This document shows positions 17,516 to 28,472 of a stretch of DNA of 64,000 nt, one piece after another. The DNA is taken from contig CAVRGQ010000004.1 of assembly GCA_963720785.1 (NCBI GenBank), positions 1,137,289-1,201,288 of the forward strand, in the 5' to 3' direction. Below the pieces are notes generated by a model, which was not told where the DNA came from, made no database searches, and was given only the letters and a program-made list of their open reading frames with translations. Made by a program: the position numbers and the translations under genes. Source of the stretch: CAVRGQ01 sp963720785. GTDB lineage: Bacteria > Actinomycetota > Acidimicrobiia > IMCC26256 > DASPTH01. How positions within the stretch are numbered: the first letter of the stretch is position 1; the number at the start of each line of letters is the position of its first letter.

Positions 17516-18284
17516 GCGTGCTCACGATCGCCGCGCTCCAGCACGACATCGTGTGGGAGGACCCCGACGCCAACTTCGCGCGGCTCGCGCCACGAATCGA
17601 GGGCGCGGCGGGGGAGGGCGCGCGCCTCGTGGTGCTGAGCGAGATGTACGCCACCGGCTTCTCGATGGACGCCTCGCGGATCGCGGAGCCCGACGACGGC
17701 CCGAGCACCGCGTTCCTGGTGGAGCAGGCCCAACGCCACGATGTGTGGGTGGGCGGTTCGGTGCCGTCGGTGGCCCCGGGCGCCGACGCGCCCGTCGAAC
17801 TGCTTCGTGCTCGCCGCGCCCGACGGCACGGTGCACCGCTACCGCAAGATCCACCCGTTCTCGTACGGCGGTGAGCACGAGGTGTACGACGCCGGTGCCG
17901 AGCGCGTGGTCGTCGACGTCGAGGGCGTGCGCGTCCGCGCTGTTCGTCTGTTACGACCTGCGCTTCGCCGACGAGTTCTGGGCCCTCGCCCCCGACGTCG
18001 ACTGCTACCTGGTGCCGGCCAACTGGCCGGCGTCACGGCGCGAGCACTGGCGCACGTTGTTGCGGGCCCGGGCGATCGAGAACCAGGCCTACGTGGTCGG
18101 GGTGAACCGCGTCGGCCACGGCGGCGCGCTCGAATACTCCGGCGACAGCATGATCGTGGGGCCGTTCGGCGAGATCCTGGGCGAGGCCACGCAGCCGGTC
18201 GAGGTCACGCTGCGCGCCGAGATCGACACCGCGGTGGTGGCGGCGACCCGCGAGCACTTCCCGTTCCTCGCCGACCGACGTTGA
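17512..18284 (+). CDS. Carbon-nitrogen hydrolase (omega-amidase-like), two frameshifts
   Basis: A nitrilase-superfamily enzyme of about 257 residues. The catalytic triad is visible as E in VVLSEMYATGFSM, K in RYRKIHPF and C in FVCYDLRFADEF, a pattern of the YafV omega-amidase branch. The frame breaks near 17795 and again near 17940, but all three segments align end to end. It overlaps the aminotransferase stop by 4 bp. Expected reaction: hydrolysis of alpha-ketoglutaramate or a related keto-amide. Confidence 0.85.
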
Positions 18285-18327
18285 CCCCGCGTGTGGTGAC
18301 CCGGCGCGTGCGCTGACCCACTTGGCC

Positions 18328-18333
18328 TAGTCT
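18328..18333 (+). promoter_or_regulatory. Putative -10 hexamer, leaderless start
   Basis: TAGTCT lies seven bases before the ATG at 18341, with no ribosome-binding site. Confidence 0.4.
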
Positions 18334-18340
18334 CCCGCCC

Positions 18341-18637
18341 ATGTGTGGTTGCTTCGTCGCACTCGCCGCGTTCCTCTCACCCCGTTTCGCGATCTTCCTC
18401 GTGTGGTTGTTCGACAACGACCGGATGTCGGCGGCGTTCAACTCGTTCTGGATCGCGCTGCTGGGCTTCATCTTCCTGCCCTGGACCACGCTCGCGTGGG
18501 CGGTGGCCTATGCGCCCGTGCGCGGCGTCACCGGCTTCGGCTGGTTCCTGGTGGGTTTCGCGTTCGTGTGCGACATCATGACCCACGTCGGCGCCGCGCA
18601 GGCCCGGCGCAGCCGCCGCGCCGCGACGGCATCCTGA
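18341..18637 (+). CDS. Small membrane protein
   Basis: The 98-residue protein has three hydrophobic segments (FVALAAFLSPRFAIFLVWLF, FWIALLGFIFLPWTTLAWAVAY and FGWFLVGFAFVCDIM) and a basic C-terminal tail with RRSRR. It resembles small inner-membrane proteins widely seen in actinobacteria. No function is known to me. Confidence 0.65.
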   Translation: MCGCFVALAAFLSPRFAIFLVWLFDNDRMSAAFNSFWIALLGFIFLPWTTLAWAVAYAPVRGVTGFGWFLVGFAFVCDIMTHVGAAQARRSRRAATAS

Positions 18638-18659
18638 TCTTCTCCCCGAGGAGCATTTC

Positions 18660-19526
18660 GTGATCGACATCGGCTGGTTCGGCATCGGCTCCGGCGCGTA
18701 CTCCGACCCGGAGGGCGTCACCGAGCTGTGCGTCGCCGCGGAGGATCTCGGCTACGAGTCGGTGTGGGTGGGTGAGCACCCGGTGCTGATCGATCCGCAC
18801 GCGTCGCCGTCGCCGCTCCCGCCGTTGAGCGACCTGCTCGACCCGGTGACCGTGCTCGCCTACGCGGCGGCCCACACCGAGCGCATCGGCCTCGGCACCG
18901 GCATCATCCTGCTGCCCTTGCGCAACCCGCTGATCCTCGCGAAGCAGCTCGCGTCGCTCGACGTGTTGTCGAAGGGGCGCGTGCTCGCCGGCTTCGGCGT
19001 CGGCTACGTGCCGGGGGAGTACGAGGCCATCGGCGCGGAGTTCACCAAGCGCGGACGGATCGCCGACGACTACATCGACTCGATGCGCTCGGTGTGGGAC
19101 GACGACCAGCCCGAGTTCCGTGGCGAGTTCGCGAACTTCGGCGGCATCCAGAGTCGGCCGCAGCCACCGCGCCGCCTGCCGATCCACGCGAGTGGTATGT
19201 CCACGCCGGCGCTGCGGCGTGCGGTCCTGAAGTGCGACGGTTGGTACGGCTTCTTCCAGGACCTCGCGAACACCGAGCGGATGCTGGCCGAGTTGGCGCG
19301 TCTCGCCGCCGAGGTCGAGCGCCCCGCGCACCTGGGGCCGCTGGAGATCACGGTCACGCCTCCGGGCCCGGTCGACGCCGAGACAGTCGCGCAGTTCGAG
19401 GCGCTCGGCGTGCACCGCCTGGTGCTGCTGCGCGACTTCGGCGACATGGCCGGCGGCCCCGACGCCGACAAGCGTGGTCAGTTCCTCCGCCACATGGAGG
19501 ACACCGCGAAGTCACTCGGAATCTGA
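18660..19526 (+). CDS. LLM class F420-dependent oxidoreductase
   Basis: The 288-residue TIM-barrel protein of the luciferase-like monooxygenase family has YESVWVGEHPVLI at the N-terminus, RIGLGTGIILLPLRNP, and the GRVLAGFGVGYVPGEYEAIG segment. These proteins usually use coenzyme F420 for hydride transfer. The substrate is unknown. It starts with GTG at 18660, just after an AGGAGCA ribosome-binding site. A SnoaL-like gene follows after 14 bp. Confidence 0.88.
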   Translation: MIDIGWFGIGSGAYSDPEGVTELCVAAEDLGYESVWVGEHPVLIDPHASPSPLPPLSDLLDPVTVLAYAAAHTERIGLGTGIILLPLRNPLILAKQLASLDVLSKGRVLAGFGVGYVPGEYEAIGAEFTKRGRIADDYIDSMRSVWDDDQPEFRGEFANFGGIQSRPQPPRRLPIHASGMSTPALRRAVLKCDGWYGFFQDLANTERMLAELARLAAEVERPAHLGPLEITVTPPGPVDAETVAQFEALGVHRLVLLRDFGDMAGGPDADKRGQFLRHMEDTAKSLGI

Positions 19527-19540
19527 GCAGGAGAGCACAC

Positions 19541-19909
19541 ATGGCGACGACCGCAGAGCTGATCGACGGATTCGACCGCGGCATCACCGGCGACCCGGAC
19601 GCGATGGTCGCGACCTTCGCGCCCGGTGCGGTGGTGTGGCACAACTACGACCGCAAGGTGGTCGACGCGGTGGAGAACATGGCGTCGGTCGGCATGCTCA
19701 CGCAGATCGTGCGCGACATGTCGATGGAGCACCTCCGGGTGGAGGAGTTCTCCGGCGGCTTTCTCTACCAGTTCGCGCTGCACGGCACCGTCATCGCCAG
19801 CGGCAAGCCGTTCGAGATGCACAACGTGGTGATCGCGTCGGTCGACGGCGGGCAGATCACCCGCATCGACGAGTACGTCGACCCCAGCGTCGGAGCCCAG
19901 CTCGCCTGA
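19541..19909 (+). CDS. SnoaL/NTF2-like protein
   Basis: The 122-residue alpha+beta barrel protein has VATFAPGAVVWHNYD and GGQITRIDEYVDPS, typical of the SnoaL-like polyketide-cyclase/NTF2 family. AGGAGA precedes the ATG by about seven bases. It is probably co-transcribed with the LLM oxidoreductase. The substrate is unknown. Confidence 0.8.
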   Translation: MATTAELIDGFDRGITGDPDAMVATFAPGAVVWHNYDRKVVDAVENMASVGMLTQIVRDMSMEHLRVEEFSGGFLYQFALHGTVIASGKPFEMHNVVIASVDGGQITRIDEYVDPSVGAQLA

Positions 19910-19921
19910 CCCTCCGAAGGC

Positions 19922-22316
19922 TCACCCCGCGTCGAGGACCTCTTCGACGCGGTCGAGCAGGGTGTGCTCGGTGAACGGCTTCTGCAGGAGGTCGATGCCG
20001 GGCGTGCCCGGTTCGTGCAGCGGCGCCGCGTAGCCCGACATCAGCTGCACGCGCAGGCCGGGGTGCGTGACGGTCGCGGCCGCGACGAGCTCGGGACCCG
20101 ACATGCCCGGCATCACCACGTCGGTGAGGAGCAGGTCGAACGGGCCCTGCGCCATCAGCACCGCGAGCGCCTCGGCGCCGGAGTCGGCGATGTGCACTTC
20201 GTAGCCGTGTCGTGACAGCAGCCGACGGGTGAGCTCGCAGATGGCCGACTCGTCGTCGACCACCAGGACGCGTGCCCGTCCTTCGACCTGCGACCCCTCG
20301 ATTGGCACGGGCCGCAGACCGCTGCGCTCCGTCGTGGCCGGGAGGAGGATGGTGAACGTGGTGCCCTCGCCCGGGACGGAGTCGACGGTGATCTCGCCGC
20401 CGGCCTGGGTGACGGTGCCGTAGGCACTCGCGAGGCCGAGGCCCGTCCCGGCACCGGAGCTCTTGGTGGTGAAGAACGGTTCGAACGCGTGGGCCATGAC
20501 CTCGGAGGTCATCCCGATGCCGGTGTCGGAGACGACGAGCCCCGCGTAGTTGCCGGGCACGACGGTGTGGCCGGTGTCGCCGTCGTCGACCACGATGTCG
20601 CGGGTGGCGATGAGCAGCTCGCCGCCACTCGGCATGGCGTCGCGCGCGTTGATCGCCAGGTTGACCAACACGTTCTCGATCTGGTTGCGGTCGGCGACCG
20701 CGCGCCACGGGTCGGCGGACAACTCGGTGCGCAGGTGCACCTGCTCGCCGAGGGTGCGCTGCAGCAGTGCCTTCACGTCGAGGACGATGTGGTTGAGGTC
20801 GAGCGGTTCGAGTCGGGCCGGCTCGCGCCGGCCGAACGCCAGGAGCTTGCGGGTGAGCGCGGCGGCCCGCTCCGACGCGCGGAGGATCTGCGCCAAGTCG
20901 GCCGCTGCGGACGGGGAAGCCGCCGCCACCTCGGAGCGGGCGAACTCCGCGTAGTTGGTGATCACAGTCAGCAGGTTGTTGAAGTCGTGGGCCACGCCGC
21001 CCGCGAGCTGGCCGAGCGCCTCGAGCCGCTCGGCGTGCTGGCGCTCCTGCACGAGGCGCGCGTTCTGCTGTTCCGCGGCGCGACGCTCGGTGATGTCGCT
21101 GCCGATGGAGACGGTGGCGATGACCCGGCCTTCGCTGTCACGGATCGGGAATTTGAGGTTGGTGAAGGTGCGGGGCACGCCGTCGACCGCGAGCGTGACC
21201 TCGTACTCGATGGAGTCGCCGGCGCGGACGAGCTGGTCGGTGGCGTCGCCGGAGTACGCCCACTCGTTGTCGAACAGGTCCCGCGGGGTCCGGCCGAGGA
21301 CTTCGCTCTCTGCGGTGAAGCCCATGTTCGCGAGCGCCACGCGGTTCATGGCCATGAGCCGGCCGTCGAGGTCCTTCACCACGGTGGAGAACGGGGCGTT
21401 GTCGAGGATCTGGCGGTACCGGGCGTAGAGGTCGCGTCCCGACTGCTCGGCGGCCTCACGATCGCGGGCGGCCTGGCGGATCGCGTCGGCGGTGCCCACG
21501 AGCACGGCGACCACACCCACGGTGCTCGACGCGATCGCAAGGACGAAGGCGAAGCGGAAGTCGTACCAGCCGGCTTCGTGGCCGAGCAGGCAGATCGCAC
21601 CGACGACGGGGAAGCCGACGAGGATGGTGGGGAGCAGCCGGCGTACCAGGATCCCGCTCGAACCGGGGTCGGCGATCAGGGAGCCCGGCACCGTCTCGGG
21701 CTGGGCGAAGAAGGTCGCGGCGCCGAGCAGGAGCAGGCCGGCGGCGTCAACCGGCGCGGTGTTGAGGTAGGCACCGAGCGGGCTGTCGTGCAGACCTCCG
21801 TACAGGTGGCCGAGCGCACCGACGAAGCCGACGGCGAACGCAAGTCCGAACACGACCTGGCGCAGGACCGGCGGCCCCCGCCGGATCGCCAGGAGCATCA
21901 GCCCGGCGCCGAGCATCGTCAATCCGAATGCCGACGCCTCGGCCATCCGGAGCGCGCGGCCCGCGACCAGCAGGCTGTCGACCCCGAGCGACCGCTCGAA
22001 CGAGTGCTCGAGGAAGGTCACCACACCGATCAGGAGGACCCCGACCGCGGCCACCGCCGTGACCGTGCGGTTCTGGCGCGGTCGCCGGACCGACGAACGC
22101 GATGGCGAGCGACGCCAGCACGAGCGCCAGCGCGCTGTTCGGTGACGTGGCGCGCTCGGCGGTGAACGGCCGGCGCAGCGAGACTTCGCCGACCCACCAG
22201 CCGACGAGGCTGAGCAGAGCGATGCCGCCGACGACTGCGGCGCACACGACGGCCCAGAGCTCGAGCCGGGCCTCCCACATGGCCTGCCGCTCCGCCGTCG
22301 AGGCTGGTTCCCGCAC
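19922..22316 (-). CDS. Hybrid sensor histidine kinase, frameshifted
   Basis: A protein of about 798 residues. It has an N-terminal region of seven or eight membrane helices, then a PAS domain (YRQILDNAPFSTVVKDLDGRL). The His-kinase core follows: H-box LAGGVAHDFNNLLT, N-box NLAINARDAMP, and G boxes SDTGIGM and GAGTGLGL. A C-terminal receiver carries VLVVDDE, phospho-acceptor Asp in LLLTDVVMPG, and KPF. The frame breaks near 22080 in the membrane part. No separate response regulator or DNA-binding partner is adjacent. The GTG start at 22316 is the best in-frame choice. Confidence 0.85.
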
Positions 22317-22324
22317 GCGGGGCA

Positions 22325-22408
22325 GCCTACGGCGGAGTGGGGGCGGCCTACGGCGGAGTGGGGGCGGCCTACGGCGGAGTGGGGGCGGCCTACGGCGAAG
22401 TGGGGCCG
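22325..22408. repeat. 21-bp tandem repeat, four copies
   Basis: Units at 22325, 22346 and 22367 are identical; the one at 22388 differs at two bases. The repeat fills the gap between the FtsX-like gene and the histidine kinase gene. The fourth unit contains the FtsX stop codon (22390-22392). On the minus strand the unit reads as Arg-Pro-His-Ser-Ala-Val-Gly if translated, but no gene uses it. Confidence 0.9.
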
Positions 22409-24526
22409 GCCTCGCCGTCCGCCCGCACGCCGCCCACCACGGCGGCGACCGCACCTACCACCAGCACGAGGCCGGCAGCGACCAGATAGGTGACCGTGTC
22501 GATGTGCTCGACGAGGTGCACGAGATCGGTGTCGAGTGCGGACACCAGCGCGTTGGCCAGCCGGGTCCCGACCGCCGCGCCGACGAGGATGCCGGCGAGC
22601 AGCGCGAGGAGCACCTCGACGACGAGGCGCAGCACCCCGTGGCGCACACGCGTGTGCGCGTGGAGCAGCACCGCGCCGCCGACGCCGACTGCGGCGACCA
22701 CGACCCCGATCGCCAGCAACGCCTTGATCAGCGCGTCGAAGATCGGCCGGACCGCGGCGACGCTGCCGAGGTCGGCCCCCACCGGCACGTAGACGACGAC
22801 CGACGGGATCTTCTGCACCTCCGCCGCGATCGAGTCGGCGTCGGCGCCGGGTGCGTAGCGCAGCGTCCCCGTGGTGAACAGGCCCCCGGCGAACGCGTTG
22901 GCGTCGGGCCCGAGCGCGTCCTGCAACGTCGAGATGCGCAGGAACACCAGGTTGCCGAGCGTGTTCGACGTGAAACCGGCAACGGGGAGGTGCATCGTCT
23001 GCACGCCGGCGCCCGGCAACTCGAGCTCGAGCTCGTCGCCCGGCTGCGCGTCGAGGAGCTGGCCGAGCGACTCGGGGATCAACACGCCGTCGGCCGGGAG
23101 CTCCTGGCGCCTGCCAGCAGGCGTCTCGAACGTCTGCATGGTGGTGTCGGGCGCGAACGCCTGGAGCTGCGTCGCGTAGCGACGATCGCCGTGCCGCACG
23201 TACACGTTCGCCGACGGCACCGGTTCGGCGGCCACGACCCCGGGGATCTGCTCGACGAGTGCGAGCTGCGCGGCCGTGGCGGGCACGGCGAACGCGATCT
23301 GCGCGTCGACGGGTTCGAGCCGTGCCGCGGCGTCGAGCGTGGCGCGCGCGGAGTCGACCACACCGACGGGGCCGATGATGACGGTCATCGCCGCCACGGC
23401 GGCGAGCGCGCTCACGATCGCGGGCCCACCGCCCAGTGAATGCCCGGTGCCGCGCCGGAGCAGGGATCCGAGCCCGAACGCGAGGAGGCCGGCGATCGCA
23501 GTGAGCAACAGCGCGCCCATCGCGGGGAGCAGATGGCTCGCGCCGACATGGTTGGGGATCGACACCGAGCGCGTGAGCTTCGGGCCGATGATCGCGGCGG
23601 CGATCAGGCCGAGTCCCGTGCCGACCAGCGCCCCGATCACGGTGGTGCGCGTCATCGCGAAGCGTCGCCGACGCGCGTCGTCGACGCGCGCGGCACGCGA
23701 CCGCGGCGACGAACATCGCGGTGATGAACGCGAGCAACGGGATCACGAAGCTCGCCTCGACGAACCCGGTGCGCTCCTCGTCGATGAGCGCGTTCGACGG
23801 CTGCGTCGTTCGGGTGACCACGAGCTCCGCGCCCGTCGACTGCGCGAGGTCGCGCAGCTTGGCGACGACCGGCGCCGCGTCGTCGGCCCTCGCAGCAACG
23901 AGCACCTGGGGCAAGGTGGCGGGTCCGCCGAGCTGCTCGGCGATCGTCTGCGGCACGTAGACCACCGCGAAGCTGCCGGGGGAGCTCACGATCTGCTGTT
24001 GGCTCTGCGCCGGTAGCAGGTACTCGGGCGAGAGGCCGATGCCCACCACCTTCAACGGGAGCTGGGTGCCGGGGCCGAGTGCGGTGATGGTGTCGCCCAC
24101 GTGCACGTCGAGGTCGTCGGCGGTGTGCTGTTCCACGACCGTGACGGGCTCCGTCGAGCCGGGCGGGATGGCCGTGCCGTCGGTGATCACCGGTCGGCTG
24201 ACCTCGGGTCCGTCCCCGGGAACGCCGAGCACGGTGCCCTGCACCTTGCGCTCGCCGTTGCGCATCCACACCGACAGCGTGACGTTGCCCCGCTGCTCGA
24301 CCGTGGTGACGCCCGGGACGCGGGCCGCCGCTTCGGCGAAGCGGGCGGCATCGCCCCCGGTCGTGGTCACCACGGCGAAGTTGGTGCGCTCGTAGAGGCG
24401 ATCGAGCGACCGGTCGAGGTCGCGCACTGCGCCCCGCAGGCCCACGAACACACCGGCGGCGAGGGCGAGCAGCACGGCCGCCACGACGAAGCCCAGACGG
24501 TGGTGCTTCTGCGGGTGCCCGGCCAC
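22390..24526 (-). CDS. FtsX-like ABC transporter permease, frameshifted
   Basis: A protein of about 712 residues. An N-terminal membrane helix (LGFVVAAVLLALAAGVFVGL) is followed by an extracellular MacB-like domain and three helices, and then a second copy of the same layout. This is the duplicated form of FtsX-type permeases. The frame changes near 23690. No ATPase gene is adjacent, so the partner must lie elsewhere. It is probably involved in export or in transmembrane mechanical signalling. Confidence 0.78.
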
Positions 24527-24591
24527 GGCGGGAGGCTACCTGGACCGGAGCCGGCGGCGATTCGAGTGGGCACTCCGGGAGGGCCCTCTGC

Positions 24592-24597
24592 TATCGT
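24592..24597 (+). promoter_or_regulatory. Putative -10 hexamer of the tRNA promoter
   Basis: TATCGT lies 11 bases before the mature 5' end of the tRNA gene. Confidence 0.4.
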
Positions 24598-24608
24598 GAT
24601 TGGTCCGC

Positions 24609-24685
<77 letters not shown>

Positions 24686-24698
24686 TCGCAGACACGTT

Positions 24699-24743
24699 GG
24701 CCCGGTCCGCCTCCCTTGGGAGATGCACCGGGCCTTCGTCGTT
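24699..24743 (+). terminator. Hairpin terminator after the tRNA
   Basis: Arms GGCCCGGT (24699-24706) and ACCGGGCC (24727-24734) enclose a nested CTCCC/GGGAG stem and are followed by TTCGTCGTT. Confidence 0.75.
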
Positions 24744-24799
24744 GGCGGTCCTGGCGGATGGATCACTGAGCGAGCCTGACTGGCGACGCCTTCCCAGAA

Positions 24800-24815
24800 T
24801 TGAACCACTGTTCAA
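24800..24815. promoter_or_regulatory. Putative TetR-type operator
   Basis: TTGAAC and GTTCAA are separated by four bases, 66 bp before the amidohydrolase start. A possible -10 TACATT lies at 24832-24837, so a bound repressor would cover the -35 region. The TetR gene at 26133 in this operon is the natural candidate regulator. Confidence 0.45.
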
Positions 24816-24880
24816 ACTCCTGGGTGCTTGCTACATTCTCCTGTGCACCGACCGCCGGCGACACGGAAGTAGGCAACGCA

Positions 24881-26133
24881 ATGACGCAGAGCATCTCGAA
24901 CGTGAACCGGCTGCTCGACATCCAGCGCATGGCAATCGGAGAGATGTCGCCCGCTGCCGAGGCAGCGCCCGAACGTCGCGCCCGTTTTCACACGTTGATC
25001 TCGGTCGACGATCATCTGGTGGAACCGCCGCACCTGTTCGAGGGGCGGATGCCGAAGCGGTTCGTCGACCGGACACCACGCGTGATCGAGACGTCCGAGG
25101 GCAACCACGCGTGGTTGCTCGACGGCGCCGTCCTGTCACAGATCGCGATCAACGCTGTCGCCGGGCGACCAGTCGAGGAGCAGTTCCTGGAGCCGACACG
25201 TTTCGAGCAACTGCGCACCGGCATGTGGGACATCGACGCCCGAATCCGCGACATGGACGTCGACGGCGTGTACGCATCGCTGAACTTTCCGTCCGCAATC
25301 GGCTTTGCCGGTGTGCGGCTCACGCTCCTTCCTGATGCGGACTTCGTGCTCGCCGTCACCCAGGCCTGGAACGACTGGCATCTCGAGGAGTGGGCTGGCA
25401 GCCACCCAGAGCGGATCATCCCGTGTCAGGTGCCGTTCCTGCTCGACGCGAAGGTTGCTGCCGACGACATCCGTGCGAACCGGCGCGCGGCTTCCACGCA
25501 GTCACGTTCCCCGAGTCGCCACACCGCGTCGGGTTGCCTTCGCTGCACAGCGACTACTGGGAGCCGTTCTGGGCGGCGTGCGAGGAGACCGGCACCGTCG
25601 TCTGCATTCACGCAGGCTCGTCGGGTATCGCCGGCGTCGTCGATCCCGACGCGCCGCAGGCAGTGCTCGCTCCGATGTTCGCCATTCCGCAGTGTCTGGC
25701 CACCACCATCGACTGGCTCTACAGCAAGGTGCCGGTGCGCTACCCGGAGTTGAAGATCTGCCTGAGCGAGGGTGGCATCGGATGGGTCGCTGCACTCCTC
25801 GACCGGCTCGACCACGACCTCGACAAGCAGCAGAACCTGGCGTGGTGGGGGGATCTCACCCCGTCCGAGCTCCTCCTGCGGAACTTCTGGTTCTGCATGC
25901 TCGACGACCCAACCGCGATGCGTTGCGAGCGAACGGATCGGCGTTGAGAACATCGTGCTCGAGGTTGACTACCCGCACCGGACGCGAGCTGGCCCGACAC
26001 CCAGGAGAAGTGGCGCGGGCAGTTCGATGGCGTGCCGGCCGAGGACGTCAGGATGATGGCGTGGGCCAATGCCGCGGAGTTGTTCCAGCATCCGGTACCG
26101 GCGACCGTGCAGCAGGACCCCGACGCGTTCTGA
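24881..26133 (+). CDS. Amidohydrolase family protein (TIM barrel), three frameshifts
   Basis: An amidohydrolase-2 type metal-dependent hydrolase or decarboxylase of about 417 residues. SVDDHLVEPPHLF carries the first metal-binding region, VVCIHAGSSG the barrel His, and VDYPH with the following SWPDT the last strand. The frame changes near 25485, 25925 and 25975, yet the segments join without loss. The ATG of the TetR gene overlaps the stop by one base. It starts the catabolic operon at this island's left end. A relative of the 38623 protein. Confidence 0.78.
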
Positions 26134-26781
26134 TGACGAGCCTGCGCGACGCGCGCCGGAGCGTCCGCGAGGAACTCAGCCGAACCCAGCTGCTCGATGC
26201 GGCGGAGGAGGTCTTCGGCCGGAAGGGCTTCCACGAGACCACCCTCAAGGAGATCGCCGAACAAGCGGAGTTCTCCGTCGGATCCGTCTACTCGTTCTTC
26301 GAATCCAAGGACGACCTCATCTGTCAGATCTTCGTCCGCCGTGGCGCCGAGAACATGCAGGCGATCCGTGCCGTGTACGCGACCGAGTCCGGTGCGTTGG
26401 AGCGGTTGCGCTTGGTCGGAGATGCGGTGATCGACTTCTACCGCCGCGCATCCGAGCTTCGGGTTGCTCGCGCTGCGATACATGAACGCCGATGTCCTCA
26501 TCCTGGGCGGTGGCGCGGCCCAGCAGACGATCACGGCCAACTACACCGAAGTCGAGCGCATGATCGCGGATCTGATCGCCGCGGGTCAGACTGCGGGAGA
26601 GATCCACGCCGGCGATCCGGAGTCGCTCGCTCGGATGTGGATGAGCTTGATCCATACCTTCCACACCATCGACCCGCTGGTCGCCGGCACCGGCGACCGT
26701 GCCTCCGAACGTTTCTCGCGCGAGGAGTTCCACGAACTCGTGGGGCGTGCGCTCGCCGAACGAGGACGCGTCCGCCGGTGA
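26133..26781 (+). CDS. TetR family regulator, frameshifted
   Basis: A protein of about 215 residues. The N-terminal helix-turn-helix (LLDAAEEVFGRKGFHETTLKEIAEQAEFSVGSVYSFF in pieces) is clear. The frame changes near 26460 (DFYRRASE, then FGLLALRYMNAD), and a typical TetR ligand domain follows. It is embedded in an operon between the amidohydrolase and the cyclase, overlapping each. It could bind the TTGAAC/GTTCAA site at 24800. Confidence 0.82.
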
Positions 26782-27757
26782 CCGACAAGGCGGACCTCAC
26801 CATGTCCGACTCGGTGCTCCCGACGTACGCGGAACTGCGCGCGGCGCACCGATGGTCAGCCGCCCGGCTCCTCCTGGGGAGTCTTCGGGACCGACGACGA
26901 GGTGGGCACTCTCAACCTCGTCACTCGCGAACGGATGCTCGCCGCCCGAGAGCTTGTCGTCACCGGTGAGGTCCACTCCTTGAACTGGCGTGTCGATCTG
27001 CCGTCGCCGAGCCCCTGGCGGCCCACCCCTGTCCGGACACAGGTCGGCCAGCCGGGAGTTGGTCGGGACGACTACCTCACGCCCTTCTACCTGCAGTACT
27101 CGTCGCAGTGGGACGGCCTGCGCCACATCGAGTCGCCGGACGGCTTCTACAACGGCGTCTCCGCCGCGCAGGTCGATGATCCGTCGTCGGCGACGTTGGG
27201 GATCGACGTCTGGGCGCGCCGCGGCATCGCCGGTTGCGGCGTGCTGCTCGACGTCGCACGCCGCTGCGAACAACTCGGCGAACCGATCGATCCGACCGGG
27301 GACTTCGCCATCACTCCCGACCTCCTCGACGACACCGCGCGCCACCAGGGCGTCGAGATCCAGACGGGCGACATACTCCTCGTCCGTACCGGGTGGGCGG
27401 GTTGGTACCGTGTCCCTCGCGCCCGAACGCCGCGAGGCGGCCTATCAACCAGAATCCGCGCAGCCCGGCCTCGCCGCGACCGAGGCCACCGCTGCGTGGC
27501 TCTGGGATCGGCACGTCGCCGCCGTCGCCGCCGACAACAGCGCATTGGAGACGTCCCCGCTCGACATGCGACCGGGACGGTTCCTCCACATCCGCCTCAT
27601 TGCGGGGTTCGGGATGCCCATCGGAGAGCACTTCTGGCTCGACGATCTCGCGGAGGCCTGTGCCGCGGACTCGCGCTGGCGATTCCTGCCGACCTCGGCA
27701 CCGTTGCACGTCGTCGGCGGCGTCGGCTCGCCGCCCAATGCGCTCGCGATCCGCTGA
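26778..27757 (+). CDS. Cyclase/formamidase family protein, two frameshifts
   Basis: A protein of about 326 residues from the kynurenine formamidase-like cyclase family: GTDDEVGTLNLVT, SQWDGLRHIE (metal-site region), DILLVRTGW and the C-terminal PIGEHFWLDDLAEACA are recognisable. The frame changes near 26875 and 27415. Members hydrolyse or cyclise amides and lactones with a divalent metal. It overlaps the TetR gene by 4 bp. Confidence 0.75.
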
Positions 27758-27776
27758 CGTTCAGCCACGTCAGCAT

Positions 27777-28472
27777 TCAGGAAGCACCTGGATTCGACAG
27801 GCCGAGCGCGTTGGCCCAGAGCAACGTGAGCTGATCGATGACCAACTCGAGGTCGAACTCGTCGTCGTGGCCCTGGCCGTACAGGTAGCTGGCAAAGTTG
27901 AACACCATCCCGCCCAGCGCCTGGGACGCAATGCGGGGTTCGATGCGGGAGTCGACGAGGCCCGCGTCCTGGTACTGCCGCGTGCGCTTCTCCAACGCGG
28001 CGGCGAAGGCCATATCGCGGCGACGGCGGGTCTCGAGCGCCTCGGCGTCGAAGGTCACGACCTGCTCGATCACCCGCAGGATGCCGGCGTTCTTCCGATA
28101 GGTCTCGAGGAAGTGGCGGTTGGCTGCCCGGATTCGATCGACGGGATCCGCGTCGGCCGGTGAGGGGTCGAGGGCGAGGAGGTCGAGTTCCACGCTGTCG
28201 AGCACCGCCTGGAACGCCTCCTCCTTCGACGCGAAGTACGTGTAGAAGCTCCCGTGTGCCATGCCGGCCTCGTCGCAGATGTCGGCGATGCGCGTGTGGA
28301 GGAACCCGTTGCGCTCGAACGCGGCGCGCGCCGCGGCGAGCATCTGCTCCCGCGATCGGCGACCGCGCACGGTACGCCCCGTGGCTCGTCGCTTCTCGTC
28401 GTCGGGCTGGGCGTCCGCAGTGCGCGCGCCGCGCGCGGCGTTCGGCAGACGAGTTCGCCTTGGTGCGTTCAC
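27777..28472 (-). CDS. TetR family regulator
   Basis: The 231-residue protein has a long basic N-terminus, then a helix-turn-helix (ARAAFERNGFLHTRIADICDEAGMAHGSFYTYF in pieces) and a TetR C-terminal domain. It overlaps the nitroreductase gene by 4 bp and is transcribed divergently from the acyl-CoA ligase operon. A likely target is the TTGACAT-rich intergenic region near 29183. Confidence 0.88.
   Translation of the reverse strand: MNAPRRTRLPNAARGARTADAQPDDEKRRATGRTVRGRRSREQMLAAARAAFERNGFLHTRIADICDEAGMAHGSFYTYFASKEEAFQAVLDSVELDLLALDPSPADADPVDRIRAANRHFLETYRKNAGILRVIEQVVTFDAEALETRRRRDMAFAAALEKRTRQYQDAGLVDSRIEPRIASQALGGMVFNFASYLYGQGHDDEFDLELVIDQLTLLWANALGLSNPGAS

Noticed and set aside
22325..22408. 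CRISPR-like repeat array
   Set aside because: The four 21-bp units are directly adjacent with no spacers and there are no cas genes.
19922..24526. A single 1534-codon open frame joining the FtsX-like permease and the histidine kinase
   Set aside because: The middle part reads as Arg/Ala-rich shadow sequence; the real permease and kinase frames lie elsewhere and meet this frame only through two indels.
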